Shown: positions 1 to 8,011 of the stretch, one piece after another
Layout: every line of letters starts with the position of its first letter
Position numbering within the stretch: the stretch's first letter is position 1
From: CAVRQM01 sp965246915
Lineage (GTDB): Bacteria > Pseudomonadota > Alphaproteobacteria > Acetobacterales > Acetobacteraceae
Assembly: GCA_965246915.1 (NCBI GenBank)
Contig: CBDFGB010000011.1
Location: 216,231 to 280,230, forward strand
Direction of reading: 5' to 3'
DNA: 64,000 nucleotides
Made by a program: the position numbers and the translations under genes
The notes under the pieces: model-generated
What the model saw: only the letters and a program-made list of their open reading frames with translations
Databases searched by the model: none
What the model was told of the DNA's origin: nothing

Positions 1-552
1 CCGGCTATCGCACTGCGCGATCCTGCGCAGGACAGGGCGGCGTCCCTCACGACCGCCTGGATCGCCAAGCTGCGGCGTTTTTCCGCCGAGCCGATCCGTC
101 GCGGCTATTTTGGCCTCGACGCGGCCGGCGCGGATGCCCTGGTCTCCGAACTGGTCGCGACGGCCGTGCGTACCGGGCTTTCGGCGCGGCTGGCCGACGC
201 GCTGCGGCGCATGCGCGGCTCTCTGCGGTTCGACCAGCTCGCCGAGCGAAGGGCCGTCGCGGCTGCCCAGCTGATCAACGAACAGGCCAATTTCCTCGGC
301 CTGTCGCAAGGCGGCGTGCTGGCCCGCGAACGGCCGTCGATCGAAGGCGGCCCGGTGGTGTTCGAGCCGATGCCCGAGCCGGAACCGGGCTTCGAGTTGG
401 AGGAGACTGCGCCGCAATTCGGCGACCTGTTCTGTCTCGGCTGGGTCGACGGGCTTGCCGACGCGGTCAACCGCAACGTGCGCGATCGCGGCGCGGGCGT
501 GGTCGATCAGCGTGAGAACGACGCGCTCGGCGCGGTTCTCGCGCTATTGTAG
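1..552 (+). CDS. SrfC-family protein, C-terminal part (truncated by window edge)
   Basis: The reading frame is open from the first base, so the gene begins outside the window; about 183 C-terminal residues are visible. The end of the protein (N-x-x-L-G-A-V-L-x-x-L after a W-V-D-G-L-A-D segment) and the upstream alpha-helical stretch ending in INEQANFLGL resemble the C-terminus of the SrfC / 'putative virulence factor' family, a large, poorly characterised family of Gram-negative bacteria. The match is from memory of the family pattern, not a search. It lies 4 bases upstream of a membrane protein gene and appears to head a tightly packed six-gene run of envelope and signalling genes. No biochemical role is assigned; involvement in an envelope-associated complex is inference. 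Confidence 0.55.
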   Translation, partial: PAIALRDPAQDRAASLTTAWIAKLRRFSAEPIRRGYFGLDAAGADALVSELVATAVRTGLSARLADALRRMRGSLRFDQLAERRAVAAAQLINEQANFLGLSQGGVLARERPSIEGGPVVFEPMPEPEPGFELEETAPQFGDLFCLGWVDGLADAVNRNVRDRGAGVVDQRENDALGAVLALL

Positions 553-556
553 ACCG

Positions 557-1639
557 ATGACGCAATTCCGTATCGAGCCCGTGTCGCCGACCCAGGGCGA
601 TCCCGTGACCGGCGCCTTCGTGTTCAGCCCGCCGCCGGCGCTGCCCGCGCAACCACGCTTCGTGGTGACCCGCGACGCGCGGGAGAACACCACGCTCGGA
701 CCGCACGGCTGGACCGTCACGTCGCGAGGCTTGCGCCCGCGCCGGATCGAGAAGCGCGGGCAGGAGCTTTGGGTGCTGTTCGGCCCCGAGGTCTCCTACC
801 ACGTGCTGGCCGATACGCCGGTCGAGGTCCGGCTGACCGAGACGGAGATCTCGGGCACCGATATCTGGCCGCGCATCCCCCGCGGCAATCCGCCCCCCGC
901 GCCGGCGCGAGGCGACGATTTCGACTGGCCGACCGAAGGGCTCGGCGAGCCGGCGGCCGCACCTCCACCTCCGCCGCCACCGCCGCGTGTGGTCGCCCCG
1001 GTGGTCGTCACGCCGCTACCGCCGCCGCCGCCCGTCGTCGAGCCGCCCGTGGTGGAGCCGCCAGTCGTCGTCTCGCCGCCGCCGCCGCCCAGTCGAAGCT
1101 GGCTGTATGCGGTGCTGGCGTTGCTTGTCGTCGGGGCCGTGGGCGGCGGGTGGTACTGGGCGCATCGCCCGACCCCGCCGGGACCCGTCGTGGTGACGCC
1201 ACCGCCGACCCCTCCGCCAGCCGCGCCCTGCGCCGACGCGGCAGCGATTTTGGCCCGCACCTGCGACAACGCGGCCCTGGCCGCCCTACCGCCGCCCGAG
1301 CAGACCCGGCTCGCCGGGGAGTTGCTGCGGCACGGCGGCGCCGAGGCCAACAACAAGGCGATCGCACTGCTGAACGCCGCGACCGCGAAGGGCCATCCGC
1401 CGGCGATGCTGGCTCTCGCGAAACTCTACGACCCGAATACACCGCCGGCGGCCGAGTCGGTCGGGGCTGCGAACCCCGACCGGGCGCTCGACCTCTATGA
1501 GCAAGCCGCGTCCGGCGGCCTCGCCGAGGCAGGCACGGCGCGCGAGGCGCTCGTCGGAAAATTGAAGCAGGAGGCGGCCGGCACGGGCGACGCGGCCGAA
1601 CGCGCCAAAAAGTCCCTGATTGGGGCGGGAGTTCAGTGA
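557..1639 (+). CDS. One-pass membrane protein with Pro-rich linker and Sel1/TPR-like periplasmic domain
   Basis: 360 residues from the ATG four bases after the SrfC-like stop. Residues 1 to about 110 look beta-rich and cytoplasmic. A long proline/valine-rich linker (about 130-178) precedes a single membrane helix (about 180-203, SWLYAVLALLVVGAVGG). A second Pro-rich stretch follows, then a helical C-terminal domain with Sel1-like repeats (A-I-x-L-L-N-A-A-x-x-K-G-H-P-P-A-M-L-A-L-A-K-L-Y). The topology suggests a cytoplasm-to-periplasm adaptor that could pass information between the cytoplasmic SrfC-like protein and the exported vWA protein. Its stop overlaps the next start (TGATG), so it is translationally coupled to the vWA gene. 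I do not recognise a named family for the N-terminal domain. Confidence 0.75.
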   Translation: MTQFRIEPVSPTQGDPVTGAFVFSPPPALPAQPRFVVTRDARENTTLGPHGWTVTSRGLRPRRIEKRGQELWVLFGPEVSYHVLADTPVEVRLTETEISGTDIWPRIPRGNPPPAPARGDDFDWPTEGLGEPAAAPPPPPPPPRVVAPVVVTPLPPPPPVVEPPVVEPPVVVSPPPPPSRSWLYAVLALLVVGAVGGGWYWAHRPTPPGPVVVTPPPTPPPAAPCADAAAILARTCDNAALAALPPPEQTRLAGELLRHGGAEANNKAIALLNAATAKGHPPAMLALAKLYDPNTPPAAESVGAANPDRALDLYEQAASGGLAEAGTAREALVGKLKQEAAGTGDAAERAKKSLIGAGVQ

Positions 1640-3600
1640 TGCACGGGACGCGACGCACGCTCTTTCTTATCTTCGCCGCGATGGTGGCTCTCGGTCAGGC
1701 GACGCCCCCGCCGGCCGCCGGCGAGCGGCAGGCGCTGCTGATCGAGGGCAAGCACACCTTGCGCCAGCGCGTGCTGACCAGGCCAGCCGCCAAACTCAGC
1801 CCGCAACCGGGAGCGCCGGCGGCCGGGGCGGTCGTTCCGGCGCTGACGCCGCTCTATGTCTATACCCGCCAGAACGCCCCCGATGGATCGCCCTGGGTCG
1901 AGGTCGGCGGGGGTTCGCACGGTCAGACCATGGGCTGGCTGCCGCAGGCGCGGACGATTCCCTGGCTGCACACGCTGACGGCCGCGTTCCAGAATCCGCT
2001 GGGGCGCGAGCGCACGCTGTTTTTCCGCGACCGCGATTCACTCGCCGCGATGCTTGGCGGCGGCACGCCTGCTACCGAAGCGCACAGTCTCGCCGAGGCG
2101 GCGCAGCGTACGCCGTTGCCGCCCAATTTCCCGGTGGTGGCGACCGAGCCCGAGACCTTCGTTGACATCCACCGGCAGTTCTATTTGCTGCCAATTCTGC
2201 AGGCCGAGCAGATCGCCTACCAGGATGGCCGTGAATACCGAATGCTCGAGGTGGCATCCGTGCCGGTGTCGAACACGCCGGAGGCTCCGCAAGCGTTCAA
2301 CGTCGGGATCGCCTTCGTGGTCGACGCGACGTTGTCGATGAACCCGTATCTGGATCGGGTACGGAACGCACTGAATGACATCGTGCGGGCCACGTCCGCC
2401 GATCCGAAACTCAAGCCGAAATTCGCGCTCGTCGCGTTTCAGAACAGCCGCACCGCGCAGCCGCGTCTTGACTACCTCAATCGGACCTTCGCGACCTTCG
2501 CGCAGAGCGGCGACCCGGCGGATTTTCAGCGCCGGATCGCCGACGTGCACGCGACCGCCGTCGACAGTCTGTCGTTCAACGAGGACAGTTTCGCAGCCGT
2601 TCAGGAAACGCTGAGTACTCTCGACTGGGGCGGACTCGCGGCGAAGTTCATCGTGCTGGTCACCGACGCCGGCAGCCGCGCGCCCAATGACCCGTATTCC
2701 GAGACCCATAAGACACCGGCCGATTTGGGGGCGCTGGCAAAGGAGAAAGGGGTCGCGATCCTGGCGCTGCATCTCAAGACGCCGCAGGGTTTGTCCAACC
2801 ATGCGTATGCCGAGCGGCAGTATATCAGCCTGACCGCGGCACCGTTTCCGAACTGCGGTCCGCAGTATTTTCCGATCGACAACGGCGACCCCGCGAAATT
2901 CTCCGAAGCGGTGGCCAAGGTGATCGCCGCCGTGCGCGGCGCGTCCGCGCCGCCCGCCGCCGGTGCGCCAACAGGCGGCGCCGCGGGGGGCAACGCGGGG
3001 GCAGGCCAATGCGTCGCGCTGGGGCAGGGCGGTCCAGCGGCGGCAGGGCGTGATCCCGGACAGGCCGTCTCCGTGCTCGCCTCGGCGATGCGGCTCGCCT
3101 GGTTGGGACGGCAGAACCAGGCAGCGACGCCGGATGTGGAGCGCGCCTGGGTGGCGGACGGCTATCGCGGCGCCAACCCTCCGGAAAATCTGGAGGTCCG
3201 CGTCCTGCTGACGCGCAATGAGCTGAACGACATGTCGCAGGTGCTGAAGATCATCATCGAGAAAGGCCGCGCCAGCCTGCTGGAGACCAATGCGCTGTTC
3301 GATCAGTTGCAGACGGTGGCGGCCCAGATGGCGCGCGGCCAGCATGGCGTGGAGAATCTCGGCGACCTGATGGGCGAGTATCTCGACGGGCTGCCTTACC
3401 TGTCGAACATTGCCACGATGGATCGAGAGACATGGCGGTCGATGCAGACCGATCGGCAGTCGCAATTCCTCGACGAACTCGAATCGCATCTGCGAGCTTA
3501 CCGCGATTTCAACCGCACCCCAGAACTGTGGCAGAGCTTCGACGCCGCGCATGATCCCGGCGAGGCGATGTTCCCGGTGCCGCTGGCGTTGCTGCCGTAA
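1639..3600 (+). CDS. Exported SH3-like/vWA protein resembling the PpkA periplasmic domain
   Basis: 653 residues from the ATG of a TGATG overlap; a GTG one codon upstream is possible. A signal peptide (MHGTRRTLFLIFAAMVALGQA) leads into a bacterial SH3-like segment (about 25-105, with VPALTPLYVYT and GWLP). The vWA domain starts near residue 222. Its metal site is D229-A-T231-L-S233, a D-x-T-x-S variant of the usual D-x-S-x-S, with a second loop VTDAG at about 343. Motifs FNEDSF, LDWGGLAAKFIVLVTDAG and LHLKTPQG recall the vWA part of the T6SS threonine kinase PpkA, but there is no kinase domain and the protein is predicted periplasmic. The C-terminal 200 residues are helical. It sits directly before a TagT/TagS-like ABC transporter and a TagR-like gene, which supports a role as envelope sensor; that role is inference. 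Confidence 0.8.
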   Translation: MHGTRRTLFLIFAAMVALGQATPPPAAGERQALLIEGKHTLRQRVLTRPAAKLSPQPGAPAAGAVVPALTPLYVYTRQNAPDGSPWVEVGGGSHGQTMGWLPQARTIPWLHTLTAAFQNPLGRERTLFFRDRDSLAAMLGGGTPATEAHSLAEAAQRTPLPPNFPVVATEPETFVDIHRQFYLLPILQAEQIAYQDGREYRMLEVASVPVSNTPEAPQAFNVGIAFVVDATLSMNPYLDRVRNALNDIVRATSADPKLKPKFALVAFQNSRTAQPRLDYLNRTFATFAQSGDPADFQRRIADVHATAVDSLSFNEDSFAAVQETLSTLDWGGLAAKFIVLVTDAGSRAPNDPYSETHKTPADLGALAKEKGVAILALHLKTPQGLSNHAYAERQYISLTAAPFPNCGPQYFPIDNGDPAKFSEAVAKVIAAVRGASAPPAAGAPTGGAAGGNAGAGQCVALGQGGPAAAGRDPGQAVSVLASAMRLAWLGRQNQAATPDVERAWVADGYRGANPPENLEVRVLLTRNELNDMSQVLKIIIEKGRASLLETNALFDQLQTVAAQMARGQHGVENLGDLMGEYLDGLPYLSNIATMDRETWRSMQTDRQSQFLDELESHLRAYRDFNRTPELWQSFDAAHDPGEAMFPVPLALLP

Positions 3601-3650
3601 CGGGCGTCGCGGTGCGGACGCGGCCCTGCCGACGGTCTCGCGAAGTCCGC

Positions 3651-4367
3651 ATGCCCCCGCTCCTCGACCTCCGCGACGTCGCGTTCGCCCACGCCGCCGG
3701 GCGCGACACCTTCCGTCTCGAAGTGCCCGAACTCGTGCTGGCGCGAGGCGGCCGGCTCGCTCTGCTGGGCCCGTCCGGCAGCGGCAAGAGCACGCTGCTG
3801 GATCTTCTGGCGCTGGCCGCGGCGCCGGTCTCGGCCGAGACGTTCGTGTTCGACCCGGACGGAACTCCTCACGACGTGGCGGCCGCATGGCGGGACGGCC
3901 CGGCGCGGCTCGACCGTCTGCGTGCCCGTCACATCGGCTACGTGATGCAGACCGGGGGGCTGCTGCCGTTCCTCAGCGTGCGCGCCAACGTCGATCTGCC
4001 GAGGCTGGTCTCGGGCGACGCGGGCCCGTCTCGGCTCGCCGGTCTGGCCGAACGGCTCGGCGTCGCCGCCCAACTCGACAAGCGGCCGCACGCGCTCTCG
4101 GTGGGACAGCGCCAGCGGGCGGCCATCGCCAGGGCGCTCGCGCATCGTCCCCGCCTGGTGCTGGCCGACGAGCCGACCTCTGCACTCGATCCGGCGATGG
4201 CCGCGCAGGTGCTCGACCTGTTGCTGGCCGAAACGCAGGCCGCGGGTGCGGCGCTGATCGTCGCCACCCATGACCATGCCGCCGTGGCCCGCCTCGGGCT
4301 GCCGGTCGTGGCGTTCGAGGTTACGGCCACGCCATCCGGAGCGCGGGCCCGCGCGGTTGCGGCATGA
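3651..4367 (+). CDS. ABC transporter ATP-binding protein, LolD/MacB type (TagT-like)
   Basis: 238 residues from ATG 3651; an upstream in-frame ATG at 3612 would add a basic leader that is not typical. Walker A GPSGSGKS is near residue 40, the Q-loop is in YVMQTGG, the signature is LSVGQRQR (about 149) and Walker B is LVLADEP, followed by the H-loop VATHDHA. The size and the partner permease fit the lipoprotein-release/mechanotransmission class (LolD, MacB, FtsE, TagT) rather than an importer. The gene overlaps the permease start by four bases. In this setting it probably drives a periplasmic conformational change or lipoprotein handling for the vWA and FGE-like proteins; that is inferred from the TagQRST precedent. 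Confidence 0.85.
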   Translation: MPPLLDLRDVAFAHAAGRDTFRLEVPELVLARGGRLALLGPSGSGKSTLLDLLALAAAPVSAETFVFDPDGTPHDVAAAWRDGPARLDRLRARHIGYVMQTGGLLPFLSVRANVDLPRLVSGDAGPSRLAGLAERLGVAAQLDKRPHALSVGQRQRAAIARALAHRPRLVLADEPTSALDPAMAAQVLDLLLAETQAAGAALIVATHDHAAVARLGLPVVAFEVTATPSGARARAVAA

Positions 4368-5539
4368 AGCTCATGGCCCGTCTGGCACTGGCCGACATGC
4401 GCCACGATCTGGCGCTGTTCGGTTGCGCCATGTTGACGGTGGCCGCCGTTCTGGCGCCGCTGCTGATCCTGCTGGGCCTGAAGACCGGAGTGGTCGAGCA
4501 TTTGCTCGCGACGCTGCGGGCCGATCCGCAGACTCGCGAAATCACGCTGCGCGGGCACGGGCGCTTCCCGCCCGAGTGGTTCGCCACCATGCGGGCGCGG
4601 CCTGACGTGGCGTTCGCGGCTCCGAGGCTGCGTCCGCTGTCGCAGCCGGTCGATGTCGGGCGGCCGATCAACCCGACGCACGGGTCGGACGCGGATTTCC
4701 TGGTCTCCGGTGCGGGCGACCCGACGCTCGGCGCGGCGGCCGCGGCCATCGACGACACTCATGTCGTGCTGAGCGCGCGACTGGCCGCGCAAGGACAGTG
4801 GCAGCCGGGCGAGGACATTCTGGTCTGGGCGGTACGTCGCTCCAGCGCCGGCAATCGCCGCGTCGACGTGCCCGCGAACGTCGCGGCGATCGCGCCGGGC
4901 ACGGCGACCGGCAACGCCGTGGTCTACGGCTCGGCCGCGGTGGCGCAGCGGCTGGAGGCGTTTCAGGAACGACCGGACGGGCAGCCGGCGGAAATCCCCG
5001 TCGCGGCGGGCTTCCGCCTGTTCGCACGCGACATCACCGACGTGGCGAGCCTTGAGTCCGATCTCTCGGCGCAGGGACTGGAGGTGCGGACCGAGGGGGC
5101 GCGGATCGCCTGGGTTCTGACGTTGCAGGCCGGGCTCGCCACTCTGTTCGCCGTGCTGACCGCCTGCGCAGCCGGTGGCTGCGCGGTCTCCGTCGGCGCT
5201 GGACTTTGGGGCAATGTGGCGCGCAAGCGCCGGGCGCTGTCGACGCTGCGGCTGCTCGGCGTGCCGGGCCGGTCGCTGGTGCTGTTTCCACTGCTACAAG
5301 CCGCCTTGATCGCCGCTGCCGGCAGCCTGCTCGGGGCCGGTGTCGCGCTTGCGGTCGGCGGCGGGATCAACGCGGCGTATAGCGGGGCGTATCTGGCCGG
5401 CTCGCAGATGTGCCGGATCACGCCGGCGCAGATCGGGATCGCAATCGCCGCGAGTGTCGTCCTGGCGCTCCTGGCCGGGGCGGCGGCGGTGCCGCCGATC
5501 CTGCGCATCGGACCGGCCGAGGGGATGAGAGAGACATGA
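4364..5539 (+). CDS. ABC transporter permease, FtsX/MacB type (TagS-like)
   Basis: 391 residues, start in an ATGA overlap with the ATPase gene. One N-terminal membrane helix (about 18-42) is followed by a periplasmic domain of some 210 residues, then three C-terminal helices with a Gly-rich loop. This is the classical FtsX/MacB arrangement seen in LolC/LolE and in TagS of T6SS clusters. The cytoplasmic segment RKRRALSTLRLLGVPGRS between helices 2 and 3 matches the coupling region of the family. The stop overlaps the next gene by four bases, so ATPase, permease and FGE-like protein are probably made together. Confidence 0.82.
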   Translation: MKLMARLALADMRHDLALFGCAMLTVAAVLAPLLILLGLKTGVVEHLLATLRADPQTREITLRGHGRFPPEWFATMRARPDVAFAAPRLRPLSQPVDVGRPINPTHGSDADFLVSGAGDPTLGAAAAAIDDTHVVLSARLAAQGQWQPGEDILVWAVRRSSAGNRRVDVPANVAAIAPGTATGNAVVYGSAAVAQRLEAFQERPDGQPAEIPVAAGFRLFARDITDVASLESDLSAQGLEVRTEGARIAWVLTLQAGLATLFAVLTACAAGGCAVSVGAGLWGNVARKRRALSTLRLLGVPGRSLVLFPLLQAALIAAAGSLLGAGVALAVGGGINAAYSGAYLAGSQMCRITPAQIGIAIAASVVLALLAGAAAVPPILRIGPAEGMRET

Positions 5540-7134
5540 TGCGTCCGCTGATTCTGTGCGCCGTGCTGCTTGCCGCCATGGCCCAAGCCCCCCCCCCTTC
5601 GACGCCGGCCCCTTCGACGCCGGCCTCCTTGACGCCCGCCGAGGGCAATCCGAAACCGGCCGACGGCGACTTGGTCTTGCCGCTGCCGTGCGGCGTCGGC
5701 CTCGCCTTACGAAAAGTCGCGACCCCGATCGACGACAACCCGCTGGCCGATCGGCGGGTGCTGCTGGGCGACGAACAGGCCGAGGCGCCGTACTCGGAAT
5801 TCGTCCGCGCCGAATTCGTCGCGGGCGATTTCGGTGCCGGGGCCGACGCGCACTTCTGGCTCGGCAAATACGAGGTGACCCGTGGCCAATATGTCGCGGT
5901 TATGCAGGGCTGCGACGCCTACAAGGCGCTGCCGCAAGCCGAACGCCGCAAGCCGCAAGCCGGGATCGGCTGGACCGACGCGCTGCGCTTTGCCGAGCAG
6001 GCAACGGAATCCGTCCTGCGGCTCGATCGCGCCACGCTGCCGGCGTCCGGCAAGGTGCGCGCTTTCGTCCGGCTGCCGACCGAGGCGGAGTGGGAATACG
6101 CGGCGCGCGGTGGCTCATTGATCGGCGACGCGAAATTCCGCCAGCGCCTGCCGCCGCTGCCGGGGCCGGTGACCACGGTCGCGCAGTTGCGCAAGACCGG
6201 CCAGCGCGCCGTGCCACAGCCGGTCGGCATGCTGCAGCCCGACCCGGTCTTCGGGCTCTACGACATGTTCGGCAATGTCGCGGAGATGGTCTTCGACCCA
6301 TATCGCGTGACGCGTGGCGGGCGGGCGGGCGGGCGGGCGGGCGGCATCGTGGCCCGCGGCGGCGACGTCACGATAACCGCCGAGGACATCCGCACCAGCC
6401 TGCGCACCGAATACGCGCCGTTCGGGCCCGACGGCGCGCGGCTGGCCTCGCCGACACTCGGGTTCCGGGTGGCGCTCGGCTTGCCGGTCATCACCGACCT
6501 CGGCAGCAGCACGGCGCTGCGCCAGGCCTGGGACAGCGAGCAGGCCCGCGCTAGCGAGGCGCTCGATCCGGCCACCGACGCGAGGGCACTGGCGCAGAAG
6601 CTCGAGGCCGATCTGGCCGACCCGGCGCAGAAGCGCGCGGTCGCCGCGCTGCGCGGCGCGGTCGAGACGGAGCGTGGACAGCGGGTTCAGGCCGATGAGC
6701 GGGCGGTGCGCAGCGCGATCGGCGCTGGCGCGGTGCTGATCCGCGCGCTGCGCAACGACACCCGTGCCGCCCGCGGTGCCCGCCGCAGCGTCGTGGCCTA
6801 CGAGACGGGACTCGAAGAACAGCGCACGAAAAACCAGCCGGAGAATCCTGCGGACCAGAAATCCCTCGTCGTCATGCGCGACACCGAGGCGAAGTTCCAG
6901 AAATCGGCCGACACCGAATATGCGGCCCTCAGCAGTCTCGTCTTGCAGCAGGTCGAGTTGCCGCCGGCCATCCTTGCTGCCCAGCTCAAGGTCTGGAGGG
7001 CCGACAATTCCGGCGAGGATTTCCGCAATTTGCGCGATTTTGCCGGGCTGTTCGTGGCCGAGGTGGACCTCGCGCGCCGGAAGCAGGCGATCGACCAGGA
7101 GGCGGCGCTCAAGCGCCTCGTGCCGGCGGACTAG
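5536..7134 (+). CDS. Exported FGE/SUMF1-domain protein with helical C-terminus (TagR-like)
   Basis: 532 residues from ATG 5536 (ATGATG, the first overlapping the permease stop). A signal peptide (MMRPLILCAVLLAAMAQA) runs straight into a Pro-rich segment. The FGE-sulfatase fold spans about residues 105-312, with FWLGKYEVTRGQY, VRLPTEAEWEYAARGG, GLYDMFGNVAEM and a closing LGFRVAL. The 200-residue C-terminal part is alanine-rich and coiled-coil-like. TagR in T6SS signalling has the same FGE-like fold and acts outside the inner membrane on the PpkA sensor; this assignment rests on domain order and neighbours. Two simple repeats lie in the frame: C10 at codons 18-21 and six CGGG units encoding a GGRA-type repeat near residue 261. 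Slippage at either would shift the frame. Confidence 0.8.
   Translation: MMRPLILCAVLLAAMAQAPPPSTPAPSTPASLTPAEGNPKPADGDLVLPLPCGVGLALRKVATPIDDNPLADRRVLLGDEQAEAPYSEFVRAEFVAGDFGAGADAHFWLGKYEVTRGQYVAVMQGCDAYKALPQAERRKPQAGIGWTDALRFAEQATESVLRLDRATLPASGKVRAFVRLPTEAEWEYAARGGSLIGDAKFRQRLPPLPGPVTTVAQLRKTGQRAVPQPVGMLQPDPVFGLYDMFGNVAEMVFDPYRVTRGGRAGGRAGGIVARGGDVTITAEDIRTSLRTEYAPFGPDGARLASPTLGFRVALGLPVITDLGSSTALRQAWDSEQARASEALDPATDARALAQKLEADLADPAQKRAVAALRGAVETERGQRVQADERAVRSAIGAGAVLIRALRNDTRAARGARRSVVAYETGLEEQRTKNQPENPADQKSLVVMRDTEAKFQKSADTEYAALSSLVLQQVELPPAILAAQLKVWRADNSGEDFRNLRDFAGLFVAEVDLARRKQAIDQEAALKRLVPAD
5588..5597 (+). repeat. C10 homopolymer tract in signal-peptide region
   Basis: Ten consecutive C residues, 52 bases into the FGE-like gene, encoding prolines just after the predicted signal peptide. 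Tracts of this length are prone to slipped-strand mispairing, and a one-base change here would truncate the protein. Confidence 0.9.
6318..6341 (+). repeat. Tetranucleotide (CGGG)6 microsatellite
   Basis: Six tandem CGGG units, followed by a partial unit, inside the FGE-domain coding region. The unit length is not a multiple of three, so gain or loss of one unit would frameshift the gene. In the present copy number the frame is intact and the repeat encodes alternating GGR/AGG residues within the domain. Confidence 0.85.
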
Positions 7135-7149
7135 AAGCTTCCGCTCGCC

Positions 7150-7938
7150 TCACGGCAGGATCGGCACCCTCGGGGGGCGCGGCGGCGGCGGCGGAGCAGG
7201 CGGCTTGACGCTGTCCGGCAGATCCACCTCGGTCGTCTTGGCGAAGCGGATGCTGTTGATGCCGAAGCCGGCGGGCTCCGGGCCGACCAGGTGAAACTCC
7301 AGACCGGCGATGCGCGGCTGCAGATCGGCCGTGGCGATGCCGATGAATTCCTGTCCCACCCGGCGGTTCGCGGCCTGGCCGAGTTCATGGCCGGCGCGGT
7401 CGTAGATCGAGATGCCGGTCGTGCCCACCGCGTCGAAATAGCCGCCGCGCAGGCCGACTGCGGCCATGTCCTTGTCGAACAGCACGGCGATGGAGCCGTT
7501 GAACGCCGGTGTTCCGGACATGCTTGGCGCGTTCACCGGCGGGGCGCTGTCGAACACGATGAACGCTTGGCGTGAGGCCGGGTCGATCGACAGCGGCGCC
7601 GACGGCGTGCCCGAGACGCAGCCGGTCAGCGGCGCGCCGCGTGGGCAGTCGCCCGGCCCGCTTGGCCCCATGCCGCGAAACCAGCCGCCGAAGCTGACCG
7701 TCGGGCTGGTGGCGTCGCCGCCATACATCGACGGCGTGATGGTCGGGTTGCGCGCGCCGAGCGGCAGTTCGCGGAAGGTGATGCGGCCTGCTCCGGGACG
7801 GAATTGTCCCTCCTCGATGCGCACGGCACGTGCGCCGGACGGCGGCTCGGCGGCACCGGCCGCTTCCGCGGCAAGGGTCGCGGTCAGCAGCGCCATCGCG
7901 AGGAATATGTCGCGCCGGCCGAAATTTTTCTGTTGCAC
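7150..7938 (-). CDS. Exported protein of unknown function, antiparallel within the envelope cassette
   Basis: 262 residues if started at GTG 7938, which places a GGTGAT ribosome-binding-like sequence about 6 bases upstream and gives a signal peptide (QKNFGRRDIFLAMALLTATL...AAEAAGA) with a twin Arg before the hydrophobic core. The mature part contains a beta-rich segment (AFIVFDSAPP, GTTGISIYDRAGHELG, GFGINSIRF) reminiscent of the lectin-like domains of exported PEP-CTERM-type proteins, but no sorting signal is present; the C-terminus is Pro-rich. It converges on the FGE-like gene with only 15 bases between the stops. The longer reading frame upstream overlaps the lipoprotein gene on the other strand and is not used. 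Confidence 0.6.
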   Translation of the reverse strand: MQQKNFGRRDIFLAMALLTATLAAEAAGAAEPPSGARAVRIEEGQFRPGAGRITFRELPLGARNPTITPSMYGGDATSPTVSFGGWFRGMGPSGPGDCPRGAPLTGCVSGTPSAPLSIDPASRQAFIVFDSAPPVNAPSMSGTPAFNGSIAVLFDKDMAAVGLRGGYFDAVGTTGISIYDRAGHELGQAANRRVGQEFIGIATADLQPRIAGLEFHLVGPEPAGFGINSIRFAKTTEVDLPDSVKPPAPPPPPRPPRVPILP

Positions 7939-8011
7939 GTGCGGATCACCGTTTGATCTGAGTCGGACTTCGGGCAAGCTCGTTGCGAATACATGGCGAG
8001 GGACCAGGGTC

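Noticed and set aside
957..1095. Proline-codon repeats (CCGCCGCCG) as a possible tandem-repeat or CRISPR-like element
   Set aside because: The periodicity is three and in frame with a Pro-rich linker in the membrane protein; there are no spacers.
2038..3888. 616-residue open frame on the minus strand opposite the vWA gene
   Set aside because: It is a shadow of GC-rich coding sequence; composition is Arg/Ala/Gly-rich with no domain, and the plus-strand protein has clear signal peptide and vWA motifs.
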